Of a stretch of 64,000 nt of DNA, positions 54,913 to 64,000 are shown piece by piece. The stretch is taken from assembly GCA_025504975.1 (NCBI GenBank), contig JANUWI010000017.1, positions 930,001-994,000 on the forward strand, written 5' to 3'. The first letter of the stretch is position 1, and each line of letters starts with the position of its first letter. Made by a program: the position numbers and the translations under genes. The notes under the pieces are model-generated. The model had not been told where the DNA came from. It ran no database searches and was given only the letters and a program-made list of their open reading frames with translations. This DNA is from Plenodomus lindquistii (lineage: Eukaryota; Ascomycota; Dothideomycetes; Pleosporales; Leptosphaeriaceae).

Positions 54913-55939
54913 TCTGTTGGCGACAATATGTATCAAAGGAGTAACATCGCGGACTGGCGAATTTTGCGATTGAGCACCTTGATGTCTGCGTATTTCCTTG
55001 AGCGTGGGCCAAGTTATTCTCGTCTCTTGGTCCTCTACGCCTGACAATCCAAACCCAAAATTTCGTCTCGAAAACGTCCTGGAAGAGCGAAACAGGTGAC
55101 TCGAGAATTGACTGGTCACGTGTGCTGCTCCTGCACCGAGCGGCAATCCGTGGCGAGATTTCGACCTCGTTCGGGTGAAGATTTCACTTGAGTTGATTGG
55201 TTTCCGACAACTTTTGCATCCGATGCGCCTCAAGGCAAGAGCTGAGATGCTCTGCCTAGATAAATGAAAGCTTCACATGCTTAACGTTGCGCGTTGATAA
55301 TTAGCACGCTAGCGCGTTAGCGTATGATTAGTCATCGACGCGACTGCTTCATCGTCACCATCAGCTGCGTTGTCGTCAAATTCATGCCATCGAGGTCGCT
55401 ATTGCCTAGCAGCCATGTTGGTCTTGAACAGCCTCACAGTCCGATCACAATGTGGGATTACTCTTGACTTATGCTCTGTTGACCTGCTTCAAATCTTATC
55501 ACACCTGACTTTACTGGATGAATACACAATGCGAGCCCTCAATTTTCAAGATGACGTATGCCTCATAGTCCGCCATAGGAGTTGGAGTACGACTAGAGGC
55601 ACAGGCTGAAGAGACGAGCGGCCTTCATCTTTGCGGTAAAGTCGAAGAGGCCGTCTTTAGATTCCGCTGTCTTGTTTGCTGTCTTGTTTTGCTTGACAAT
55701 TTCATCCCGAAACATTTCCATGACTCTACTGTCTCGTTTTGTCTTTGTAATATTAATGTTGTCCGATGAGATTGCTCGTGTCGCATTCACCTCGACATGT
55801 GCTGTCACCTCGTCACCAACGCCCACACAAACGCGCCCAACAAACACCCACCCAAAATACAATTTCCTTCCTTCACTGCAAGCCCTCAATCTCACACTCC
55901 AATTGCCTACACAAGCTCTCGTCTCGCCACCTCCATAAG
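54913..55939. other. Intergenic, divergent promoter region
   Basis: Separates the minus-strand methyltransferase gene from a plus-strand gene. Around 55291-55325 lies a dense run of related GCTAGCG/GCGTTAGCG-type words with partial dyad symmetry. No supported ORF; the methyltransferase frame runs open to 55233 but looks untranslated. Confidence 0.4.
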
Positions 55940-57241
55940 ATGGCCCGCCTCAGTGTCGAACACTTCAAATCCAACCCCAACACCCCCCAACCCGAGCGCC
56001 ACAAAAACCGCCTCCGCGACATGTTCAAGCCGCGCTCCAGCTCCAGCGCCTCAACTAGCCCCGCCGTCTTGACCAAGAACCAGCTTACCTCTCCCACCAG
56101 TTCCAGCATGTCACCAACCATCAAGCCCGGCTTCGAGCAAATCGGCCTCTTACCCAGTGAGCGATCATCCCTCGAAACCACGCGCCAGACCCACAACGAG
56201 GCTAGCGACCAGACATTCAGCGAAAAGTTCAAGAATGACTTGGAGAAGTACGAACAGTCCATCAACCCCAACTGTACAACGACTCCAACCAAGCCTACTG
56301 CAGAAGACTCAGACACCGCAAAACCAGCAATGAGCACCTCCCCATTCCCCAACTCCAGCACATCCACCCCAATCGACTTTTCCTCTTCACCCCCCGCACC
56401 TCCCTCCAACAAATCCAATACCAAAATCGCCGTCCAACCCCCCAAGCGCTTCGGCCACGCCGCCGTCGTCCCTCTCGAAACTTCCGTCGTCCACACACTC
56501 AGTACGTCCCCAGCATTCCCCATACATATATACAAACCACACCCACTAACCCACCACGCACCCACAGCCACAGCTCCATCCTCGCCCAGCCTCAACGGCA
56601 CCCCCAAAAAGTCTCTCCCGATCAACATCTTCGACGACGCCGATCCCCTCAGCCAAGGAATCCGCGAATACGTAGCTGCGCAAATCGGAAAAGCCATGGC
56701 GGAACAAGTCACTCCCGGACTTGGACTTGCACAGACTGCTGGCGGCACCACCACCACCACCACCACCACCACTACTACTATTGCTGCACAACTCAAACCC
56801 CACATCGACATGGCTAACACGGCATTCAAGACGTTGACGCAGTATAACTCAAGTCCGCTGACCTGCTTCCCACGCACCCTCTTCACCCTCCCTCTCCCCC
56901 TAAACCCCGCCACCGCTACATTCACCCACCACACCACTATCCTCCTCTCCACCCTCACACTCCTGCACGCCGCGCTCTCAGGACCAAAAGATCTGTTCCT
57001 CGCGCTGTGGCGGGGCGCCGTGGTAATGGGCGTATATGTCGCTGTGGTGAAGTGGTTGGATCCGAGGAGCGATGGCAAGGCGGATGTTGTGCTTGGGTCT
57101 GTGATTTGGATTGTGGAGCGAGTGAAGGGGTGGGGTGGGGAGATGTTGGATGGTGGTGGCGGTGGTGGTGGTGGTGGTGGTGGGGATGCGGCGCATACGA
57201 CGAGTGCGTTTGTGGGTGGTGGGGAGAAGGGAGGTGAGTAG
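55940..57241 (+). CDS. Hypothetical low-complexity protein
   Basis: Starts MARLSVEHFKSNPN. It can be read as one frame (433 residues) or with a 66-nt phase-1 intron at 56502..56567 (GTACGT donor, CACTAAC branch, ACAG acceptor). Both readings stay open because the length is a multiple of three; I think the spliced 411-residue form is likely. Residues 1-190 are Ser/Thr/Pro-rich and disordered. A more ordered part begins at PINIFDDADPLSQGIREYV and includes HIDMANTAFKTLTQY and a hydrophobic helix region (LSTLTLLHAALSGPKDLFLALWRGAV, read as two halves). The end is a Gly-rich tail. Homopolymeric Thr and Gly tracts come from triplet repeats. Family unknown. Confidence 0.65.
   Translation: MARLSVEHFKSNPNTPQPERHKNRLRDMFKPRSSSSASTSPAVLTKNQLTSPTSSSMSPTIKPGFEQIGLLPSERSSLETTRQTHNEASDQTFSEKFKNDLEKYEQSINPNCTTTPTKPTAEDSDTAKPAMSTSPFPNSSTSTPIDFSSSPPAPPSNKSNTKIAVQPPKRFGHAAVVPLETSVVHTLSTSPAFPIHIYKPHPLTHHAPTATAPSSPSLNGTPKKSLPINIFDDADPLSQGIREYVAAQIGKAMAEQVTPGLGLAQTAGGTTTTTTTTTTTIAAQLKPHIDMANTAFKTLTQYNSSPLTCFPRTLFTLPLPLNPATATFTHHTTILLSTLTLLHAALSGPKDLFLALWRGAVVMGVYVAVVKWLDPRSDGKADVVLGSVIWIVERVKGWGGEMLDGGGGGGGGGGGDAAHTTSAFVGGGEKGGE
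56747..56780 (+). repeat. (ACC/ACT)n triplet repeat, poly-Thr
   Basis: In-frame run of about eleven Thr codons in the low-complexity gene. Confidence 0.85.
57151..57183 (+). repeat. (GGT)n triplet repeat, poly-Gly
   Basis: In-frame run of about eleven Gly codons near the C-terminus of the same gene; one GGC interrupts it. Confidence 0.85.
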
Positions 57242-57761
57242 GGGAATTTTGTTTTTTGGAGATTGGGTCGGTGGGGCGCGTGTTTGGGAATGCGAGGTTG
57301 TGTCGTGCAGCTTGGTTGGTTGGTTGGTTGGTTGGATGGGATGGAATGGGATGGGGTGGGATGGATGGTAATGTAATTCGTTCAATGGGCATGTTGGACA
57401 TGGGCGCGACGGGACTGGCTTGTTTTTTTTCTTCTTTTCTTTCAGCTCTACAGAGGTGGTTTGGTTGCGTAATGTCAAACGAGAATGAAGGGGCACGTTG
57501 TGTTTCGCCTTATTACGCATTGCAGGTTCATGGCCACCATGTGTATCACCCACGATCGTAATACCGTACTAGGTCAAAAGCTTTGAACCACTATTCCTCT
57601 CTCCTCACCAAGCCTCACCAAAATGTCTGTCTTTTCAGAAACGAAATATGAGAGAATGTCTTGACTCCTCGCAGACCTAGACAATCCTCCTTCGTTATCA
57701 TCACCTTCGCTCTTCTGCCCATCCACCCCTTCCCCTCCCTTCCCCCTCCCATCCCCACCAC
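57242..57761. other. Intergenic between convergent genes
   Basis: Lies between the 3' ends of two convergent genes. Contains a TTGG/ATGGG-type simple-sequence stretch around 57310-57370. No gene. Confidence 0.4.
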
Positions 57762-60700
57762 CTACCCCCTCGGCAACTCCCAAAACACCCTCTTGAAAAT
57801 CTTTTTACTATTAAACAAATTCACCAACCTCAACCTCTCATTATCCAAATGCGCACTATCACTCGCCTGACCACACGGAAGATGCGCGGCAGGAGCATTG
57901 AATTCCTTTTCTAAAAAGCGAATGCTGGGGATACTGCCGCCTTCGCGGATATACAGGGGTTTGCGGGAGACGGTGGGGGTATCGGTGGTGGTGGTTGTAG
58001 TGGGGGGAGAAGTAGGTGTGGATGTGGATGTGGATGGTGATATTGGGAGGAGAGAAGGGTCGGAGGAATTGGCTAATGTGTTTGATGTTGCGGGGGCGAG
58101 TTTGGGTTTTGTAGGGGATAATGGTGTTGATGAAGTTGCGGCGCGTGAGATTGGGGAAAAGTAGTCTGGGGCTGTGACTGCGGGTTGGGAATCGCGTCTT
58201 TGTCCTAGGGTTGGGCCCCAGACAGATGTTATGGCGCGCTCTAGTGTCTGGAAAATCTCATTGTTGAAGTCGCCTAGCCAGGGCTCGGCTTGGTGGTCTA
58301 TGGTGACTTTGAGTTTATTCTTGGAATCGAGGTCCTCGAACTCGGATTGTAGGAACGATATGAGTGTCTGTGCAACGACGTTGGCTTCTTGGTTGGGCAC
58401 GAGGCGGATGGAGAGCGCGGCTTTGGCGAGGCGCGGGATAATGGTAGAGTTGTCGGGGCCGGAGGTCTGGAAGCGGTGGATTGTGAGGGAGGCTTCGCGC
58501 CAGCGGCGCATGAGGGATTGTGCAAGCTCTTCTGGGTCGCCGAGGTCGGGATTGCCTCGAAGTAGTGTTTTCGTGATTTCAGTGTAGAGATCCTTTTCGT
58601 CGTGGGTGAGGGGGAGGATTGGATCGTAGAAGCCAGGGATTTGGACCTTGCCGTGTCGGCCTGTCAACTTCGATAGCAACATGACAAGATCTTTGAGCGG
58701 CTCGTCGAGCAACGCACTCCCGTCCACACCACTGTGCAGATCCGGATGTTTACTCTCGACGGATACCGTGGCGTGGATTACACCGCGCAGACCATATGTG
58801 AGGCAGGGCACGTGATCGTCCAGCCAGTAGCTATTAGCCAGGAGGATCCAGTCAACGTCACCGATGAGGTCTTTGCGAGACTGGACAGCCTTTTCGAACC
58901 CGCGTGAGCCACTTTCTTCCTCACCCTCGATCAAGAAGATGATATCAGAGTCAAGCTTTTGCTCTTTGGCCAGCTCATGGGCAGCGTATATGGCGGCCAT
59001 GATCGGCCCTTTGTTATCAGACACACCCCGTCCGTACAGGTACCCGCTCTCGCCGGTCAACGTGAAGGGATCGTGTTTCCACTTGCGGTGCTCGTTCTCA
59101 GCTGGTATGACATCGTAATGACCGTAGAATAGGATCTTCTTTCGCGATGCAGCAGTGGTGGGGTTCCCTCTGAATTTAGCAAAGACGACTGGGTTGTATG
59201 GCTCGCTGGTGTTGATCATTTCGGTCATGGCACCAAAGTTCTGGAATACTGATCGCAGGTATGAGGCTCCTCTTCTGCAGTCGGCGCGGTACTTGGCTTG
59301 GGATGACACGGTTCGAAACGATACGAATTGCGTCAGTGATTCGACCATGAGGTCTGGGAGCGTGGTCAGTCAAGACGTTGAGTAGGAAGATGATATACGC
59401 ACCATTGTTACTCCTGCGCGCTACAGCATCAGGCTCCACGCAATCCTTGACTTCCCATATCACCACAGTATTGTCGTTCCCACCCGTGACCAGCATAGGC
59501 TTGTCGTCGAATTTGGCAAAGGCGGATGCCAGGATCAAGCCATCGTGTGCCTTGAAGGTGGTGATGGTCTCGTAGTGATGGTTGAATTTCTAGGCTTGGT
59601 CAGCGCTGTGGGTTGCGCCCGGGAGAGAAAACTGACCTGCATCAACCCAGACTTCCCGCCCGCGTACAGGACTCCAGCGCCAAGCGTCAAAGTATGGACA
59701 TCGCCCGTGCTCGCCGTGAGACTGCGCACGAGTTGACGCGTCTCGAGGTCCCAGACGTTGATCTCGCCGTCGAAGCGCCCGCTGTAGAGGAAGGAGCCTT
59801 CGCGTGCTAGCGACAGAATGGACTCGCCCTCTTCGCGCCCGTCTTCCAGTGTGTAGATGATGGAGATGGACCCGCGCTGTGTTGGGTCGATCCTCCACAG
59901 CACTATTCGCCCATCCCCACCACCTGAGACGAGCACTTCTTCCGCGGGCTCCTCCGGCAGGATGCCCTGGCCCAACAGCATGCAGTGGACATAGCCATAG
60001 TGCGCAAACTGGTGTATGTCCTGGCCATCGATCTGGAGCTCCTGCCCGCCCGTCGCATCGCGCGGTCGGTATTCCGCGCTGATTGGCTTGGGCGTCTGGG
60101 CGCCCCCGGGGCCGAGCGAGTCGAAGAACTTGTTCTTGCGGGCGTTGGGGTGGGAGCTCGTGGCTGGGCGGGGTCGCGCGTCTTTTTCCTTGAGGTCGTA
60201 CCACTGGCGTTGTTGTCAGTATGATGGCGCATTGCATTGCTCTGCTCCTCCCCCGTCCGTGTTGAATGACGCACTTGGATGCTCGTGTTTTGGGCGCCGA
60301 GGTAGATTGTGTCGTGGCGGGACGAGTAGGCGACGCAGAAGATGTCGCCAATGTCGTAGGGCGACCACACGGCGTAGACATGGCGGAACGAGCTTGTGCA
60401 CCAGACCTGATGTCATCAGCGAGATACAATCCAGTCTGCCCGAGTATGGTGGGCCAGGGTCTGATGTGCCTTACATTCACAATGGGATCTGCTGCACTCG
60501 AGAACAGCAACTGCTGGTCCTGCGACAGACACAAGCCCAGTATGCTGCCTTTGTGCGCGTGCACGACTCTCTGCCGCTCATATGTGTCGAGACTGAAGAC
60601 CTTGAGTGTATGAGCTGGTGGGGCTTTGCATGGGCGTCTCTCTCGCGCTACATACGAGCAGTTCGCCCCCTTGGGTGCCCGCGAAAATGTACTGTGACGA

Positions 60701-60985
60701 CACGGCCAGCGCGAGTATGGATTTGTCGTGCTTCATGCGATGCGACAACGCCGGCGTGCCTTTTGCCTTGGCCGCCGTCGTGTCCTCGCTGTCACTATAC
60801 GAGACGGCGTCATGCTGGAGGGGGGCAGCTAGTGGCATCGTCAGCCCGAACAATGTCTTTGTCTCTGGTGCTGTTCTGGTCTCTGTTCTCGTCTCTCTTC
60901 CTGTTCCTGAGTCCGCATTGTCGCGTGTGTCGACGAGAGCCATGACGGAAGCGCCAGGGTCCAATGCGCCGGGGCTAGCCATCAT
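57762..60985 (-). CDS. DUG2: DUG2-type protein: WD40 repeats plus M20 peptidase
   Basis: Six exons (60656..60985, 60475..60600, 60275..60406, 59637..60203, 59403..59589, 57762..59353), 977 residues; introns 47-71 nt, all phase 0 except the last (phase 1). The N-terminal half is a WD40 propeller (ILALAVSSQYIFAGTQGGEL, VHAHKGSILGLCLSQDQQLL, EEVLVSGGGDGRIVLWRID, PMLVTGGNDNTVVIWEVKD). From about residue 450 follows an M20 peptidase with metal ligands in YGHYDVIPA (His526), GRGVSDNKGP, EGEEESGS and a C-terminal His in CGQASDSAHLDNE. In yeast Dug2 joins Dug3 in the alternative cytosolic glutathione-degradation complex. A Ser/Thr/Pro insert of about 85 residues (roughly 835-918) interrupts the peptidase domain. 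The first exon may have an upstream partner at 61056-61358, but the phases do not match. Confidence 0.9.
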
Positions 60986-63396
60986 TGAGCCCTAGGTGTA
61001 TCAATTGCACCCACACACCCACACCCATACTCGACCATGGACAAGGTGCAGTAGTCTACATACCTTTCAGCCCCAACACCCTCTTGACCTCATGCGAGGC
61101 AATCGTCGTCCCAGACTGCGAGAACTGGCACATGGCTCGCTCAGCAGCACTGCACGCCGCCAGCAGATGCAACGGGAAGATTGCAGAAGCAGAGGCTACA
61201 GAATGCGGCAATTCGTCAAAAACAGGTCTAGTCGGAGACGTGGACCACCGTGCTGTCTCGTCGTCCTGCTCCCCGTCGTCGCAGAGGGTCGTGTCGGAGG
61301 AAGTTTCATGGTCGCTCAGAGCAGTCTCAACGCTTTGATGGCTTGTGTACATGGCCATACGGTCACTGCTCCGATATGGCGAGCTTGCCCTGGGCGATGG
61401 CGCGATTCTCTCTGAGTAATACAACACGACGACGACGACGACGACGGCGACGCATCATGGAGATGCAGCCCTTGCAAAGAAGCAACATCTTATCTGTTGC
61501 ATTTCTTCTTCTTCTGCTGCTGCTGCCTCTGCTGCTTTGTTTTGCATGTCGGACAGAGACGAGACGAAACGAGACAGGAGCAATCAATCGGATGGTTACC
61601 CGCAGACGACTTTGCTGCAAGTTGCTGGCACATGTTGCTCAACCCCAGCCATTGGAGGCATGGCAGTCCACGATGCACGCGCTATCTTAGTCCCTTTTGC
61701 GCTCCGCTCCCAGCCTCCTCCCCTTCCAACGGCACAGCGCATGCCGCGTCGGTGAGCTAGAATACGTGTTCATGGTGCGCTGATTGACAAACGTCACGGT
61801 CATATAGTGGTCCGGTCTGAGACTACACAGTACAACTAATACATTAGAGCACGACAGTTAGTCGTCTTGAGCGCTTCTGGCAAGCTTCTCGGCGGGATGC
61901 ACAGAAGCCGCAAGCTGCGGGGCGTGCCGTGGTGGTGCATGGGCGGTTGACCACTTTTGCTCGCTGATCACTCGCATGGTGCCCGAGAGGATTCCGAAGA
62001 GGGTGTTGGGTTGCAAGTTGGTAGATGTTGGTTTGCGTGGCTTGGAGGGGAGTCGTGGGGCAGAGATAAGCTTTGGTGGATGGTCGTTGTGACACCCAAC
62101 GGTTTTTAGGGGGGGTTTTTTTTTCCTCAAATTCTGCGCCGGAAATTATCGTGGATGTTGTGATTGATCAACTAGAAGGGTGGCAGAAGGGAGTATCCTT
62201 GGTATCCTTGGCAGATGAGGGGTTTGTCATCTGCCAGGTCCGACTGTTCCAGCGCAGTGGGAGGGTCTGGTCTGCACATGACCGTTGATACATGTCTGTG
62301 AGTGGAATTGGAGCAGTGTTATTCAAGGTTCTAGGTTGCAGTCAAACTGTCATGGTTGCTGCATTCAAGGAACGACTGGACGAACAACCGCTCGCCAGCA
62401 TTGGCAGAGGCATTGGTAGAGAAAGAATCGAGCGGCACCGCCACATGTCAGCGCCACACTCAAGTCATCCCATCCCAGCTGAGACGCACAGAAGACGCAA
62501 CCCCCAGAAGCGATCCAACCCAGCTGAGGCACATGTCATACCCAGTTAAGATTTATCAGATTTGGGCATCAAGGATAAAAGCATGCACCATGGCATCAGC
62601 ATGCGTGGGATGCAGGCTGCTAGGCGAGGCCACTGTCCACTCGCACCAACGACACGTTCACAGCAGCTGCAGCATCAAATGACATAGCATCCGTCCACTT
62701 GCACCGCCGCGATACGCCTGCCCGCATGGCCGGCCGCATACCTGTTAGGGGATGCGCCAGAGTGTCGGCGACGTGTGGCTGTCCTGTAACAGGGCGACAC
62801 GCCAACCACGACACATGCAAGCTTGCATCCCGGCCGAATCGTCGCATCCGCCCCGCGAATGCCAGCGCGAGCTGCCACATTGTCACGATACAGTGTGCGC
62901 GGGCAGCGCCGTGACTGGCACGCTTCCACGATTCTCGAACCGCTCTCTCCGCGCCGTTGGCATCATGCCGGCTGTTTCTTGAATTGTCTTCGCCTCACTC
63001 CGCGCGTGCGTGCCCACCCGATGCTTGCGCCGCTTACACAGTATTCCTGGCACTGGCAACTGTAGAGTACTCTAGACCTCCGGGCCCTTGACTAGATTTG
63101 CCATATAGGAGTCCCAGTGCACGTCTGAGCGCTGCTACACCGTACCTATATACTCTGACCGACTGGCAATTCTGGTCATCGCGGTGGACCGTTGTGGAGC
63201 TGGCCAACTAGGAACCGTTTCCGCGCGCATTGATACATTCTGACCGCCTCGCTGCATCACACGTCAAAGTACCAGGTACTTTTGCTGGCAAAGTCGCACT
63301 CACCCAGTCGACAGTCGCACGTTACACCACTTGTCTCTCGCAGCGCAGCGCAGTGCAGTTGCAGCAACATCCCAACATCCCACCACAACCGCTGCA
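60986..63396. other. Intergenic, 2.4 kb
   Basis: No confident gene. A minus-strand frame with an ATG at 61358 (MAMYTSHQSVETALSDHE) ends at a GTATGT donor but cannot be joined in frame to DUG2. The rest holds only short frames. Triplet repeats occur at 61426-61452. Confidence 0.4.
61426..61452 (+). repeat. (ACG/CGA)n triplet microsatellite
   Basis: About nine ACG units with one interruption, in non-coding sequence upstream of DUG2. Confidence 0.85.
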
Positions 63397-64000
63397 ATGG
63401 GCGTCGGAGAAACAATCACCGTCATCAACAAGTCGGGCAAGGTGGTGAGCAACGTGAGTCGCCCGATAAGACGCCCCTCGACGCGATAAGCAACACACCA
63501 GCTGACCGGCCCCCCACAGAGCAAGCACATTGTCAACGTCTTCAAAGAAGCAAAGGCCGCCTACCGCGAGCGCAAGGCTGAGCTCCAGGCCGAGCGTGAT
63601 GCTGCCGTGCGCGAGAAAAAGGCGGCAAAGGGCGTAGAAGCCCTGCGCATCCAAGACGATGACACACGCTCCCACTACTCCAAGGCCAGCCACCGCTCAA
63701 AATCCAGCAGAAAGCCTCGTCCCGGCCTGGAGCGCGGCTACACCGACTCCTTCTATGCCAACGACAACCCCCGCCAAAGCCCACGGGGTAGCACCCACCG
63801 CTTTGAACAGGACCTCGCTGGCGACGGCCGAGACGCCCACATGAAAGAACTCACCCGCCGCAACACCGACATGCACGTCCAGCGCACCACGCGCTCCAAA
63901 TCAGACGCCTTTGTCGACATGGACCTTGCCTACGGCGACATCCCGCCGCCCCTCCCCTCGCCCAAGTACGACGACGGCGAACTCAAAGAGAAAGCGAGTA
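63397..64000 (+). CDS. Conserved fungal hypothetical protein, partial (cut by the right edge)
   Basis: Exon 1 (63397..63453) encodes MGVGETITVINKSGKVVSN. A 66-nt phase-0 intron (GTGAGT donor, CCCACAG acceptor) leads to exon 2 from 63520, open to the edge: SKHIVNVFKEAKAAYRERKA, a charged helix (AELQAERDAAVREKKAAK), then a Ser/Arg-rich disordered part (SHYSKASHRSKSSRKPR) with FYANDN and DMDLAYGDIPPPLP motifs. The N-terminal GETITVxNKSGKVVS(N/T)SKH block is one I recognise from conserved filamentous-fungal proteins without assigned function. About 180 residues are visible; the C-terminus is outside the window. Confidence 0.8.

Noticed and set aside
55873..57078. 401-codon minus-strand frame opposite the low-complexity gene
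   Set aside because: Opposite strand of C-rich, repeat-rich coding sequence; shows Val/Gly-rich shadow composition and no domain.
61056..61358. Extra first exon for DUG2
   Set aside because: It ends at a good GTATGT donor, but joining it in phase to the next acceptor gives an immediate stop, so the DUG2 start was set at 60985.

Overview
The window reads as nuclear DNA of a filamentous ascomycete, most likely a Dothideomycete. This is inferred from short GT-AG introns (41-158 nt, mostly 41-70) with CTAAC-type branch sites, dense single-gene transcription units on both strands, a fungal DUG2 gene, a PTH11/rhodopsin-type membrane protein, a BAS2-like small secreted protein and many predicted secreted hydrolases. 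I see no bacterial operon structure, no transposon ORFs, no CRISPR array and no rRNA or tRNA gene I could support.

Layout. 0-3.5 kb: 5' part of a PEBP-family gene, then an amino-acid permease that is broken twice. 4.2-21.4 kb: a block rich in secreted proteins (CHRD protein, BAS2-like cysteine-rich protein, GH92 alpha-mannosidase, a damaged hevein/apple-type protein, a tannase/feruloyl-esterase-family enzyme and a second esterase), interspersed with two hypothetical genes and a rhodopsin-domain membrane protein. 21.9-29.8 kb: five same-strand divergent paralogues, each with an N-terminal helical segment followed by an F-box-like LPRE(I/L/T)RD motif; four share a phase-2 5' intron and three share a phase-0 3' intron. 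30.6-37.1 kb: a Pro/Asp-rich membrane-anchored hypothetical, methylthioadenosine phosphorylase, and a secreted amidase. 38.2-42.2 kb: a second tandem pair of F-box-like proteins with a separately encoded Cys-rich tail; both copies carry a near-identical 41-bp upstream element, and the downstream copy is broken. 44.7-46.6 kb: a PHO89-type phosphate permease. 46.6-51.2 kb: the largest gene-poor stretch, with a G17 run and one possible decayed gene. 51.2-64 kb: an unknown protein that I reassemble from two reading frames, an N2227/carnosine-methyltransferase-type enzyme, a low-complexity hypothetical, DUG2 (WD40 plus M20 peptidase, glutathione turnover), and the 5' part of a conserved fungal protein at the right edge.

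Functional picture. The left third looks like nutrient and host-surface interaction (mannan trimming, ester hydrolysis, chitin-binding-like and effector-like proteins). The right part holds housekeeping functions (methionine salvage, glutathione degradation, phosphate uptake). The most distinctive features are the two local expansions of F-box-like paralogues; both families are of unknown function and they differ from each other in sequence. All exon boundaries come from reading splice signals and frame continuity by eye, without transcripts.
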